Translations under genes and position numbers: made by a program
DNA from: Pseudorhodoferax sp032153935
GTDB lineage: Bacteria > Pseudomonadota > Gammaproteobacteria > Burkholderiales > Burkholderiaceae_C
Length of the DNA stretch: 64,000 nt
NCBI RefSeq assembly: GCF_964253035.1
Contig: NZ_CAXUQL020000001.1
Location: 6,758,001 to 6,822,000, forward strand
Reading direction: 5' to 3'
Shown here: positions 26,833 to 38,357 of the stretch, one piece after another
Position numbering within the stretch: the stretch's first letter is position 1
How the letters are laid out: each line of letters starts with the position of its first letter
The notes under the pieces: model-generated
What the model was told of the DNA's origin: nothing
The model's input: only the letters and a program-made list of their open reading frames with translations
Databases searched by the model: none

Positions 26833-27979
26833 TCTCGGCTGGATCCTGCTGGGCCTGCCGGTGGCCTTCGTGCTGGGCTGGCTGGCCTCGCGGCTGGACC
26901 TGCGCCAGCTGCGCATCGAGAACCGGCGTGCGCCCAAGGCCTACTTCAAGGGCCTGAACTACCTGCTCAACGAACAGCAGGACCAGGCCATCGACGCCTT
27001 CATCGAGGCGGTGCAGAAGGACCCGGACACGACCGAGCTGCACTTCGCGCTCGGCAACCTGTTCCGCCGCCGCGGCGAGTACCAGCGTGCCGTGCGCGTG
27101 CACGAGCACCTGCTCTCACGCGCCGACCTCAGCGCCGCCGACCGCCACCGCGCCCAGCACGACCTGGCGCTGGACTTCCTCAAGGCCGGCCTGCTCGACC
27201 GCGCCGAGGACGCACTGCGCAAGCTCGAAGGCAGCCGCTATGAGGCACAGGCCCTGCTCGCGCTGCTGGCCATCTATGAGCGCTCGCGCGACTGGCCGCA
27301 GGCCACCGAGATTGCGCAGAAGCTGCAGGACCATGGCGAAGGCAGCTTCAGCGGCCGCATGGCGCATTACCTGTGCGAGCAAGCCGCCGCGCGCAATGCA
27401 GCGGGTGATTCGGAGGGTGCAGCCCAGCTGCTGGCCCGCGCCATCGTCACCGCGCCGCAGGCACCGCGCCCGCGCATCGACCAGGCCCTCATGCAGGTCA
27501 AGGCCGAGCGGCATGCCGAAGCACTGCACACGCTGCTGGAGCTGGCCGCCGTCGCGCCCCAGTCGGTGCCGCTGATCGCCAACGCACTGGCCCAGACCGG
27601 CAGCGCCAGCGGCCAGGCGGAACGCACGCTGGCCGCGCTGCAAGAGAGCTACGAACACTTCCCCTCGCTGGACGTGCTGGACGCCATCGTGGCGCTCGAG
27701 AGCGGGCAAGGCGACCGGCGCGACGCCGCCCGCCAGCGCTACCTGCACCACCTGGAGCGCGAGCAATCTCTCGTGGCCACGGCACGCTGGCTGGCCGGCG
27801 AGAAGCTCGAGCACGAACAGTTCCATCCGCAGGTGCAGCGCGCCATCGAGCACGCCACGCGCCCGCTCACGCGCTACCGCTGCGCCGCCTGCGGCTTCGA
27901 GGCCAAGCAGCACTTCTGGCAATGCCCGGGCTGCCAGGCCTGGGACAGCTATCCGCCGCGCCGCGTGGAGGAACTATGA
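26822..27979 (+). CDS. lapB: Lipopolysaccharide assembly protein B (LapB/YciM)
   Basis: Membrane-anchored TPR protein of 385 residues that controls LPS synthesis by acting on LpxC turnover through FtsH. One N-terminal membrane helix (about 5-22) is followed by NRRAPKAYFKGLNYLLNEQQ, then TPR repeats to about residue 340. The C terminus is a rubredoxin-like metal knuckle, CAACGFEAKQHFWQCPGC, the LapB hallmark, with four Cys. The start overlaps lapA. The stop overlaps the rfaE start (ATGA), so the lapA-lapB-rfaE genes are one unit linked to LPS core synthesis. Confidence 0.95.
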   Translation: MDFDLGWILLGLPVAFVLGWLASRLDLRQLRIENRRAPKAYFKGLNYLLNEQQDQAIDAFIEAVQKDPDTTELHFALGNLFRRRGEYQRAVRVHEHLLSRADLSAADRHRAQHDLALDFLKAGLLDRAEDALRKLEGSRYEAQALLALLAIYERSRDWPQATEIAQKLQDHGEGSFSGRMAHYLCEQAAARNAAGDSEGAAQLLARAIVTAPQAPRPRIDQALMQVKAERHAEALHTLLELAAVAPQSVPLIANALAQTGSASGQAERTLAALQESYEHFPSLDVLDAIVALESGQGDRRDAARQRYLHHLEREQSLVATARWLAGEKLEHEQFHPQVQRAIEHATRPLTRYRCAACGFEAKQHFWQCPGCQAWDSYPPRRVEEL

Positions 27980-28941
27980 CGGCCACACCCGCGCTGCTGC
28001 GCAATCCCCTGCCCACGCGCGAAGCGCTGGCCGAAGCCCGCGTGCTGGTGGTCGGCGACGCCATGCTGGACCGCTACTGGTACGGTGCGGTCGACCGCAT
28101 CTCGCCCGAGGCGCCCGTGCCCGTCGTGCGCGTGACACGCGAAGAAGAGCGCATCGGCGGTGCCGCCAACGTGGCCTACAACATCGTCACGCTGGGCGCG
28201 CAGGCCGCGCTGCTCTCCGTCGTGGGGGACGACGAAGCCAGTCGCAAGCTCGAGGAGCTCGTCACCGCCACCGGCATCGCGGCCCACTTCGGCCGCGACG
28301 CGCAGATGCGCACCACGGTCAAGCTGCGCGTGATCGGCCGCCAGCAGCAGCTGCTGCGGCTCGATTTCGAGACCGTGCCCGAGACCGAGACGCTGGCCTC
28401 GCAGTCCGCGCTGTTCGACGAACTCATGCCCCTGCACGCGGCCGTGCTCTTCTCCGACTACGGCAAAGGCGGCCTGGCCCATGTGGCGCAGATGATCGAA
28501 GCCGCGCGCGCGGCCGGCAAGGCCGTGCTGATCGACCCCAAGGGCAGCGACTACTCGCGCTACCGCGGCGCCACGCTGATCACACCCAACCGGGCCGAGC
28601 TGCAGCAGGTGGTGGGCAGCTGGCGCAACGAGGACGAGCTGCGCACCAAGGCCCAGCGCCTGCGCGGCGAACTGGCGCTCGAAGGTCTGCTGGTCACGCG
28701 CAGCGAGGAAGGCATGACCTTGTACGACGCACACGGCGAGACCCATGTGGCAGCCCAGGCGCGCGAGGTCTTCGACGTGACGGGCGCGGGCGACACCGTG
28801 ATCGCCACCATGGCCGCGCTGGTCGCCGCCGGCGCCAGCCTGCGCGACGCCATGCCCATGGCCAACAAGGCCGGCGCCATCGTGGTCGGCAAGTTCGGCA
28901 CGGCCACGGCCAGCTACGAAGAACTGTTCGAAGGCCATTGA
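27976..28941 (+). CDS. rfaE1: D-glycero-beta-D-manno-heptose-7-phosphate kinase
   Basis: Phosphorylates heptose 7-phosphate at O-1 in ADP-heptose synthesis for the LPS inner core. The 321 residues belong to the PfkB/ribokinase family: VLVVGDAMLDRYWYGAVDRI, the GGAANVAYN substrate motif, and the DVTGAGDTVIATMAA anion hole with the catalytic Asp. It has only the kinase domain. The adenylyltransferase domain fused in E. coli HldE is absent and must be encoded elsewhere. ATG 27976 overlaps the lapB stop; the rfaD ATG follows one base after its stop. Confidence 0.95.
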   Translation: MTATPALLRNPLPTREALAEARVLVVGDAMLDRYWYGAVDRISPEAPVPVVRVTREEERIGGAANVAYNIVTLGAQAALLSVVGDDEASRKLEELVTATGIAAHFGRDAQMRTTVKLRVIGRQQQLLRLDFETVPETETLASQSALFDELMPLHAAVLFSDYGKGGLAHVAQMIEAARAAGKAVLIDPKGSDYSRYRGATLITPNRAELQQVVGSWRNEDELRTKAQRLRGELALEGLLVTRSEEGMTLYDAHGETHVAAQAREVFDVTGAGDTVIATMAALVAAGASLRDAMPMANKAGAIVVGKFGTATASYEELFEGH

Positions 28942-28942
28942 A

Positions 28943-29941
28943 ATGACACGCTACGTGGTCACCGGCGCGGCCGGCTTCATCGGCAGCAACCTCGTCAAGG
29001 GCCTGAACGCCCGCGGCGAGACCGACGTCATCGCGGTCGACGACCTCACGCAGGGCGACAAGTTCCGCAACCTGGCGGACCTGCAGATCGCCGACTACGT
29101 GGATGCGGCCGACTTCTACACCCGCTTCGACCAGGGCCGGTACGGCCGCGTCGAGGCTGTGTTCCACGAAGGCGCCTGCAGCGACACCATGGAGAGCAAT
29201 GGCCAGTACATGATGGCCAACAACTACACGCTCACCGTGAACCTGTGGGAAGCCTGCCAGCGCCAGCACACGCGGTTGCTGTACGCCTCATCCGCCGCGA
29301 CCTACGGCGGCTCGGCCGTGTTCAAGGAAGATCCGGCCAACGAGGCCCCGCTCAACGTCTACGGCTACTCCAAGCTGCTGGTGGACCAGCGCCTGCGCCG
29401 CGAGACCGGCGCCCAGTTCGAGCGCGCGCGCCACCAGACCGTGGGCTTTCGCTACTTCAACGTCTATGGCCCGCGCGAGCAGCACAAGGGCCGCATGGCC
29501 AGCGTGGCCTTCCACCAGTACCACCAGTTCAACGCCGAGAAGCAGGTACGCCTGTTCGGCGAGTACGGCGGCTATGCGCCGGGCGAGCAGGAGCGCGACT
29601 TCGTCTACATCGACGACGTGGTGGCCGTGAACCTCTGGTTCCTCGACCACCCGGACCGCTCGGGCCTGTTCAATCTCGGCACGGGCCGCGCCCAGCCCTT
29701 CAACGACGTGGCTCTGGCTGTCGTCAACGCGCGCCGCGGCACGGCGCTGACGTTGGAAGAAGCCGTGCAGCAGGAAGCCATCGTCTACACCGCCTTCCCC
29801 GATGCGCTGCGCGGCAAGTACCAGTGCCACACCCAGGCCGACCTGACGGCCCTGCGTGCGGCCGGCTGCGAGCATGCCTTTGCCGATGTGCGCACGGGCG
29901 TGACGGCCTACATGCAGGCCCTGGCGCTGGCCGGCGCCTGA
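28943..29941 (+). CDS. rfaD: ADP-L-glycero-D-manno-heptose-6-epimerase
   Basis: Converts ADP-D-glycero-D-manno-heptose to the L,D form. The 332 residues are an extended SDR: the NADP-binding GAAGFIGSNLVKGL at the N terminus, VFHEGACSDTMESNG, YASSAATYG, and the YGYSKLLVDQ catalytic Tyr/Lys. RFFNVYGP is replaced by RYFNVYGPREQHKGRM, usual for RfaD. It directly follows rfaE1 and completes two steps of the ADP-heptose path. Confidence 0.96.
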   Translation: MTRYVVTGAAGFIGSNLVKGLNARGETDVIAVDDLTQGDKFRNLADLQIADYVDAADFYTRFDQGRYGRVEAVFHEGACSDTMESNGQYMMANNYTLTVNLWEACQRQHTRLLYASSAATYGGSAVFKEDPANEAPLNVYGYSKLLVDQRLRRETGAQFERARHQTVGFRYFNVYGPREQHKGRMASVAFHQYHQFNAEKQVRLFGEYGGYAPGEQERDFVYIDDVVAVNLWFLDHPDRSGLFNLGTGRAQPFNDVALAVVNARRGTALTLEEAVQQEAIVYTAFPDALRGKYQCHTQADLTALRAAGCEHAFADVRTGVTAYMQALALAGA

Positions 29942-30193
29942 AGCCATGCGCGCCCTGCTCGCGCTGCTGCTGGTCCTGGCGGCGCCGGCCTGGGCGCTCG
30001 AAGTCAACCAGGCCAGCGCTGCCGAACTCGACGGCCTGCGCGGCGTGGGCCCCGGCCTGTCCACGCCCATGCTGGAGGAGCGCGCCAAGGCGCCGTTCCG
30101 CGACTGGGCCGACCTCATGGCCCGCATCAAGGGGATCGGCCCGGGCAACGCGGCGCGCTTTTCAGCCCAAGGCCTGCGCGTGAACGGCCAGGC

Positions 30194-33832
<3,639 letters not shown>

Positions 33833-33946
33833 GCGGGCTCCGCTTGCATGGTACGTGCCGGCCTTGCGGACAAACACGGGGCGGGTGGCCCGGGAATTGC
33901 ATTTATGCTGGTTTCCCTTCGCCATCCCCCTTCCACCGGAGAGACC

Positions 33947-34915
33947 ATGAAGCTTCATCCCGCCCTGCTTGCAGCTGCCGCACTGGCCCTGGCACCCCAG
34001 GCCTTCGCCCAGACCAAGTGGGACCTGCCGGCCGCCTATCCGGCCACGAACTTCCACACCGTCAACCTGAGCCAGTTCGCGGCGGACGTGGACAAGGCCA
34101 CCGGCGGCAAGCTCAAGATCACGGTGCATGCCAACGCCTCGCTGTTCAAGGCGCCCGAGATCAAGCGTGCCGTGCAGGGCGGCCAGGCCCAGGCGGGCGA
34201 GATCCTGCTCGTGAACTTCCAGAACGAGTGGCAGGTGTTCGGCGCCGATGGCCTGCCCTTCCTGGCCGACAGCTACGACGCGGCCTGGAAGCTCTACCAG
34301 GCGCAAAAGCCATTGCTGGAGAAAAAGCTCAACGAGCAGGGCATGTCGCTGCTGTACACGGTGGCCTGGCCGCCGCAGGGCATCTACGTGAAGAAGCCGA
34401 TCCAGTCCGCGGCCGACCTCAAGGGCGTCAAGTGGCGCGCCTACAGCCCGGCCACGGCGCGCATCGCCGAGCTGGTGGGCGCGCAGCCCGTCACCGTGCA
34501 GGCGGCCGAGTTGTCGCAGGCCATGGCCACGGGCGTGATCGAGTCCTACATGTCGTCCGGCTCCACCGGCTTCGATACCAAGACCTACGAGCACATCAAG
34601 TACTGGTACGACACGCAGGCCTGGCTGCCCAAGAACGCGGTGATCGTCAACAAGGCCGCGTTCGACGCGCTGGATGCGGCCGGCAAGAGCGCGGTGATGA
34701 AGGCCGCGGCCGAGGCCGAGACGCGCGGCTGGGCCGCGTCGAAGAAGGAGAACACCGACACGCAGGAGAAGCTCAAGGCCAACGGCATGAACATCCTGCC
34801 GCCCCCGCCGCAGCTCAAGACCGACATGGCCAAGGTCGGCGACACCATGCTCAAGGAGTGGCTGGACAAGGCCGGTGCCGATGGCAAGGCCCTGGTCGAC
34901 GCCTACCGCAAGTAA
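33947..34915 (+). CDS. TRAP transporter substrate-binding protein (DctP family)
   Basis: Periplasmic binding protein of 322 residues for a tripartite ATP-independent transporter. The signal peptide is cleaved after APQAFA. The mature part has KWDLPAAYPATNFHT, ADLKGVKWRAYSP and AQPVTVQAAELSQAMATGVIES, the family pattern that includes the substrate-carboxylate Arg region. Family members bind organic acids, amino acids or similar small anions; the ligand is not decided by sequence. It begins DctP-DctQ-DctM and lies divergent from the oxoprolinase gene, 114 bases apart. Confidence 0.92.
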   Translation: MKLHPALLAAAALALAPQAFAQTKWDLPAAYPATNFHTVNLSQFAADVDKATGGKLKITVHANASLFKAPEIKRAVQGGQAQAGEILLVNFQNEWQVFGADGLPFLADSYDAAWKLYQAQKPLLEKKLNEQGMSLLYTVAWPPQGIYVKKPIQSAADLKGVKWRAYSPATARIAELVGAQPVTVQAAELSQAMATGVIESYMSSGSTGFDTKTYEHIKYWYDTQAWLPKNAVIVNKAAFDALDAAGKSAVMKAAAEAETRGWAASKKENTDTQEKLKANGMNILPPPPQLKTDMAKVGDTMLKEWLDKAGADGKALVDAYRK

Positions 34916-34921
34916 GGCCGC

Positions 34922-35431
34922 ATGCGCCGCCTTCTCGACGCGCTCTACGACGGCGCCGCCTGGCTGGCGGCGCTGTGCATGGTGGCGCTGCTGGTCGCCG
35001 TGCTGCTGTCCATCATCGGACGCCAGCTGCACTTCAACATCCCCGGCATCGACGCCTACGCCGGCTACCTGATGGCCGGTGCGGGCTTCCTGGCGCTGGC
35101 CCACACGCTCAAGCGCGGCGAGCACATCCGCGTGACGCTGCTGATCAACGCCCTGCGCGGCGGCGCACGCCGTGGCCTGGAACTCTGGTCTTTGGGCCTG
35201 GCCACGCTGCTGGCCACGCTGTTCGCGTTCTACAGCTGCCGGCTGGTCTGGCAGTCGCACAGCTTCCACGACATCTCGACCTCCAACGACGCCACGCCGC
35301 TGTGGATCCCGCAGCTGGCCATGGCGGTGGGCACGGTGGTGTTCGCGCTGGCCTTCGTCGACGAACTGGTGCGCGAGTTGCGCGGCGAGCGCGCGCAGGC
35401 CGCCAGCGGGGAGGCACTGCGCAATGAGTGA
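34922..35431 (+). CDS. TRAP transporter small permease (DctQ family)
   Basis: Protein of 169 residues with four hydrophobic helices, the DctQ layout. Typical pieces are SIIGRQLHFNIPGIDAYAGY, FLALAHTLKRGEHIRVTLL and STSNDATPLWIPQLAMAVG. It forms the membrane complex with DctM. Six bases separate it from dctP, and its end overlaps dctM by eight bases. Confidence 0.92.
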   Translation: MRRLLDALYDGAAWLAALCMVALLVAVLLSIIGRQLHFNIPGIDAYAGYLMAGAGFLALAHTLKRGEHIRVTLLINALRGGARRGLELWSLGLATLLATLFAFYSCRLVWQSHSFHDISTSNDATPLWIPQLAMAVGTVVFALAFVDELVRELRGERAQAASGEALRNE

Positions 35432-36725
35432 CCTGGTCATCACCGGCCTGCTGGTGCTGTCGCTGTTCCTGATCCTGGGCAGCGGCGTCTGGATCGGGCT
35501 CACGCTGTCGGGCGTGGCCTGGATCGGCATGCAGCTGTTCTCCTCGCGGCCGGCCGGCGACGCCATGGCCGTGACGATCTGGGGCTCCGCTTCGAGCTGG
35601 ACACTGACCGCGTTGCCGCTGTTCGTCTGGATGGGCGAGATCCTATTCCGCACCCGGCTCAGCGAGGACATGTTCAAGGGCTTGTCGCCCTGGCTGCAGG
35701 CACTGCCGGGCCGGCTGCTGCACACCAACGTGGTGGGCTGCACCATCTTCGCGGCGGTCTCGGGCTCCAGCGCCGCGACCTGCGCGACCATCGGCAAGAT
35801 GACGCTACCCGAGCTCGCCAGGCGCGGCTACCCCGAGCACATGACGGTGGGCACGCTGGCCGGCGCCAGCACGCTGGGGCTGCTGATCCCGCCGTCCATC
35901 ATCATGATCGTCTACGGCGTCGCGGCCGAGGTCTCGATCTCGCGGCTGTTCATCGCCGGCGTGCTGCCCGGGCTGCTGCTGGGCCTGCTGTTCTCGGGCT
36001 ACATCGTGGTCTGGGCCTTGCGCAACCCACATCTGGTGCCGGCCGCCGACGCGAAGATGGGCTTCACGCAGAAGCTCGCAGCCTCGCGCAGCCTGATCCC
36101 GGTGGTGCTGCTGATCGTGGCCGTGCTGGGTTCGATCTACGCCGGTATCGCCACCGCCACCGAGGCGGCCGCGCTGGGCGTGGTCGGCTCGCTGGTGATC
36201 TCGGCCGTGCAGGGTTCGCTGAGCTGGGCCAACTTCCGCGACGCGCTGCTCGGCGCCACGCGGCTGTACTGCATGATCGCGCTGATCCTGGCGGGCGCGG
36301 CCTTCCTCACGCTGTCCATGGGCTACATCGGCCTGCCCCGCCATCTGGCCGAGTGGATCGCCTCGCTGGGGCTCAGCCAGGGCCAGCTGCTCGCGGCGCT
36401 GGCGGTGTTCTTCATCATCCTGGGCTGCTTCCTGGACGGCATCTCCATGGTGGTGCTGACCATGGGCGTGCTGATGCCCACGGTGCAGAAGGCCGGCATC
36501 GACCCGATCTGGTTCGGCATCTTCATCGTGCTGGTCGTGGAGATGGCGCAGATCACGCCGCCGGTGGGCTTCAACCTGTTCGTGCTGCAGGGCATGACGG
36601 GCAAGGAGCTGCCCTGGATCGCCAAGGTCGCGCTGCCGATGTTCCTGCTGATGTGCCTGGCCGTGCTGCTGCTCTACCTGGTCCCCGGCCTGGTCACCTG
36701 GCTGCCGCAGCAGATGATGAACTGA
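35424..36725 (+). CDS. TRAP transporter large permease (DctM family)
   Basis: Protein of 433 residues with about twelve membrane helices; the transport subunit of the TRAP system, driven by a sodium or proton gradient. Family motifs are GEILFRTRLSEDMFKG, AVSGSSAATCATIGKM and STLGLLIPPSIIMIVYG, with LDGISMVVLTMGVLMPT and QITPPVGFNLFVLQG in the second half. ATG 35424 overlaps dctQ, so translation is coupled. The last 32 bases overlap the convergent racemase-family gene. Confidence 0.94.
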   Translation: MSDLVITGLLVLSLFLILGSGVWIGLTLSGVAWIGMQLFSSRPAGDAMAVTIWGSASSWTLTALPLFVWMGEILFRTRLSEDMFKGLSPWLQALPGRLLHTNVVGCTIFAAVSGSSAATCATIGKMTLPELARRGYPEHMTVGTLAGASTLGLLIPPSIIMIVYGVAAEVSISRLFIAGVLPGLLLGLLFSGYIVVWALRNPHLVPAADAKMGFTQKLAASRSLIPVVLLIVAVLGSIYAGIATATEAAALGVVGSLVISAVQGSLSWANFRDALLGATRLYCMIALILAGAAFLTLSMGYIGLPRHLAEWIASLGLSQGQLLAALAVFFIILGCFLDGISMVVLTMGVLMPTVQKAGIDPIWFGIFIVLVVEMAQITPPVGFNLFVLQGMTGKELPWIAKVALPMFLLMCLAVLLLYLVPGLVTWLPQQMMN

Positions 36726-37431
36726 GGGCCGCGCGCAGCACCGCATCGTCCAGCAGCGACAGGCAGCGCCAGCCGGTCGCCGCCGCCACCGCCGCCGCAT
36801 AGGGCGGCAGGTTGGTGCATTCCAGCACCAGCGTGCGCAGCTGCGGCGCGCGGGCCTGCAACGCCAGGGCCGCGGCCACCACCTCGGCCTCGGCGCGCAC
36901 CAGGTCCAAGGCCGGCGCGTTGCCGAGGATGGCGGCGACGAAATGGCTGTCCGGCGCCACGCCCTGCACCAGCACGTCGGCCAGCCGCGCCGGGGGCACA
37001 CCCGCTGCCAGCAGATGGGCGGGCGTCAAGGCCTGTTCGCTGATGGTCAGCACGCCCACCTGGGCGGCCGATGCCAGCAACGCGGGCAACTGCAGAAGAC
37101 TGGAACTGCGCACGGGCACAGGGGTGGCGGCCTGCAGCACATCCTGCAGCAGCACCAGGAAGCCGCAGCTTGTCGTCACCGCACAGGCACCCTGCGCGGT
37201 CAGCGCGCGCACCGCGTTGACGAAGGCCGGCGCGAGCGCCCTCAAGGCGGGCGGCGAGCCCACCACTTCGCGCGGCCATGCCCCTGCAACGCGCCACTGG
37301 CGCACGGCGCAACCGAAGCTGCCCGGATGCCCGATGTCGCCGAGCGGGCGCGGAAAGCGTGTGTCCAGCATGACCACACCGAGCAGCCCATCGGCTGCGG
37401 CTACAGTGTCGGGCGATTCGATCCGAGGCAC
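36694..37431 (-). CDS. Asp/Glu racemase superfamily protein
   Basis: Protein of 245 residues with the two-domain racemase fold. The two catalytic Cys are present, in AVTTSCGFLVLL and LVLECTNLPPYA. The N-terminal strand LLGVVMLDTRFPRPLGDIGHP is conserved in this subfamily. The start is probably GTG 37431, because the first strand lies before the next ATG (37371). That GTG is only six bases from the divergent crcB ATG. Relatives include aspartate, glutamate and hydantoin racemases and maleate isomerases. The neighbouring oxoprolinase and TRAP genes suggest a role in lactam or hydantoin metabolism (inference). Confidence 0.78.
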   Translation of the reverse strand: MPRIESPDTVAAADGLLGVVMLDTRFPRPLGDIGHPGSFGCAVRQWRVAGAWPREVVGSPPALRALAPAFVNAVRALTAQGACAVTTSCGFLVLLQDVLQAATPVPVRSSSLLQLPALLASAAQVGVLTISEQALTPAHLLAAGVPPARLADVLVQGVAPDSHFVAAILGNAPALDLVRAEAEVVAAALALQARAPQLRTLVLECTNLPPYAAAVAAATGWRCLSLLDDAVLRAALSSSSAAAAR

Positions 37432-37437
37432 CTCACC

Positions 37438-37809
37438 ATGCTATCCGTCTTCGCCATCTGCTGTGGCGCCTGCTTGGGCGCGCTGGGCCGCTGGGGTCTG
37501 TCCCTGTGGCTCAACACGCATGGGCCGATCCCGCTGGGCACCCTGGCCGCCAACCTGATCGGCGGCTACCTGATCGGTGTGTGCATCGGCGTTTTCGAGG
37601 CGGCACCGACCCTGCATCCAGCCTGGCGGCTGGCCCTTGTCACAGGTTTCCTGGGTGCGCTGACGACGTTCTCGAGCTTCTCGGCCGAAGTGGTGCTCAT
37701 GCTGCGGGACGCCCGCTATGGCCTGGCCTTGGCCACAGCCGCGACCCATCTGCTGGGGTCGCTGGCCCTGACCATTGCCGGGCTGCGCACCGTGATGCTG
37801 CTGCGCTGA
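37438..37809 (+). CDS. crcB: Fluoride ion channel CrcB/FluC
   Basis: Protein of 123 residues with four membrane helices and the Fluc signatures: GACLGALGRWGLSLWL, PLGTLAANLIGGYLIG and TGFLGALTTFSSFSAEVVLM. In these channels the Asn and the TTFSSF Phe box line the pore. It exports fluoride as a dimer. The ATG at 37438 is nearly back to back with the divergent racemase-family start, so its promoter must lie within that gene. I found no fluoride riboswitch consensus upstream. Confidence 0.95.
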   Translation: MLSVFAICCGACLGALGRWGLSLWLNTHGPIPLGTLAANLIGGYLIGVCIGVFEAAPTLHPAWRLALVTGFLGALTTFSSFSAEVVLMLRDARYGLALATAATHLLGSLALTIAGLRTVMLLR

Positions 37810-37827
37810 GAGACTGACAGGCTGCCG

Positions 37828-38184
37828 TCAGCGCCGCCAGCCGTCGCGGCGGTCGTGCCGATGGCCGTGGCGGTGCCCATGGAAATGCGGCCGCGGCGGA
37901 CCGTAGTAGATGGGCTGCGGCTGGTAGTAGACCCGCGGCGGCGGCACGTAGTACACGGGCGGCGCGTGGTAGACCGGCGGCGGCCGGTAGTAGCGCGGCG
38001 GCGGCGCCACGATGACGGGCGGCGCGACGTAGACCGGCGCATTGCCCACGATCACCTGGGCACCCGGCGCACCCACGCCGACCGACCAGACCACGTCGCG
38101 CGCCTGGGCGCCGGTCGCCATCGCCCAGCCTGCGATCCCGATGGCCGCGGCGGCGGCCCAGCGGCCTGCTTGCGTCAATGCCAT
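37828..38184 (-). CDS. Secreted Pro/Tyr/His-rich protein, function unknown
   Basis: Protein of 118 residues: a signal peptide (about 1-28, ending ATGAQA), a short VVWSVGVGAPGAQVIVGNAP segment, then a low-complexity region rich in P, Y, V and R, and a His/Arg-rich tail. The pattern of PP-x-YY-x-PP repeats resembles small YXWGXW- or PXPV-type periplasmic proteins, whose roles are not known. The His-rich C terminus could bind metal (inference). ATG 38184 has a strong AAGGAG upstream. It is convergent with crcB and divergent from glnS. Confidence 0.7.
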   Translation of the reverse strand: MALTQAGRWAAAAAIGIAGWAMATGAQARDVVWSVGVGAPGAQVIVGNAPVYVAPPVIVAPPPRYYRPPPVYHAPPVYYVPPPRVYYQPQPIYYGPPRPHFHGHRHGHRHDRRDGWRR

Positions 38185-38274
38185 GTGCACTCCTTCATGT
38201 CGTCGCCGCAAATTGCGGCCATGGGCTATTGACGCACGAACATGCAAATGGATGACGCAGCGCGCGTTAAACAG

Positions 38275-38289
38275 GTTACCGCGGGTAAC
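38275..38289. promoter_or_regulatory. Inverted repeat upstream of glnS
   Basis: GTTACC and GGTAAC flank GCG, in the divergent region between the Pro/Tyr-rich gene and glnS. A further half-site, GGTTAC (38352-38357), touches the glnS start codon. Confidence 0.4.
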
Positions 38290-38321
38290 GACTCCTGCGC
38301 AGGGCCGCACAAGCCCTCAGC

Positions 38322-38350
38322 CTGAGTGATCGACGCTCCCCTCCTAGAAT
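38322..38350 (+). promoter_or_regulatory. glnS promoter, -10 very close to the start codon
   Basis: TAGAAT at 38345-38350 is followed by CGG and lies seven bases before ATG 38358. A weak CTGAGT is 17 bases upstream. Transcripts from it would have almost no leader. Confidence 0.45.
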
Positions 38351-38357
38351 CGGTTAC

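Noticed and set aside
37380..37437. Fluoride riboswitch before crcB
   Set aside because: The region is the start of the racemase-family gene, and I could not find the conserved riboswitch pattern.
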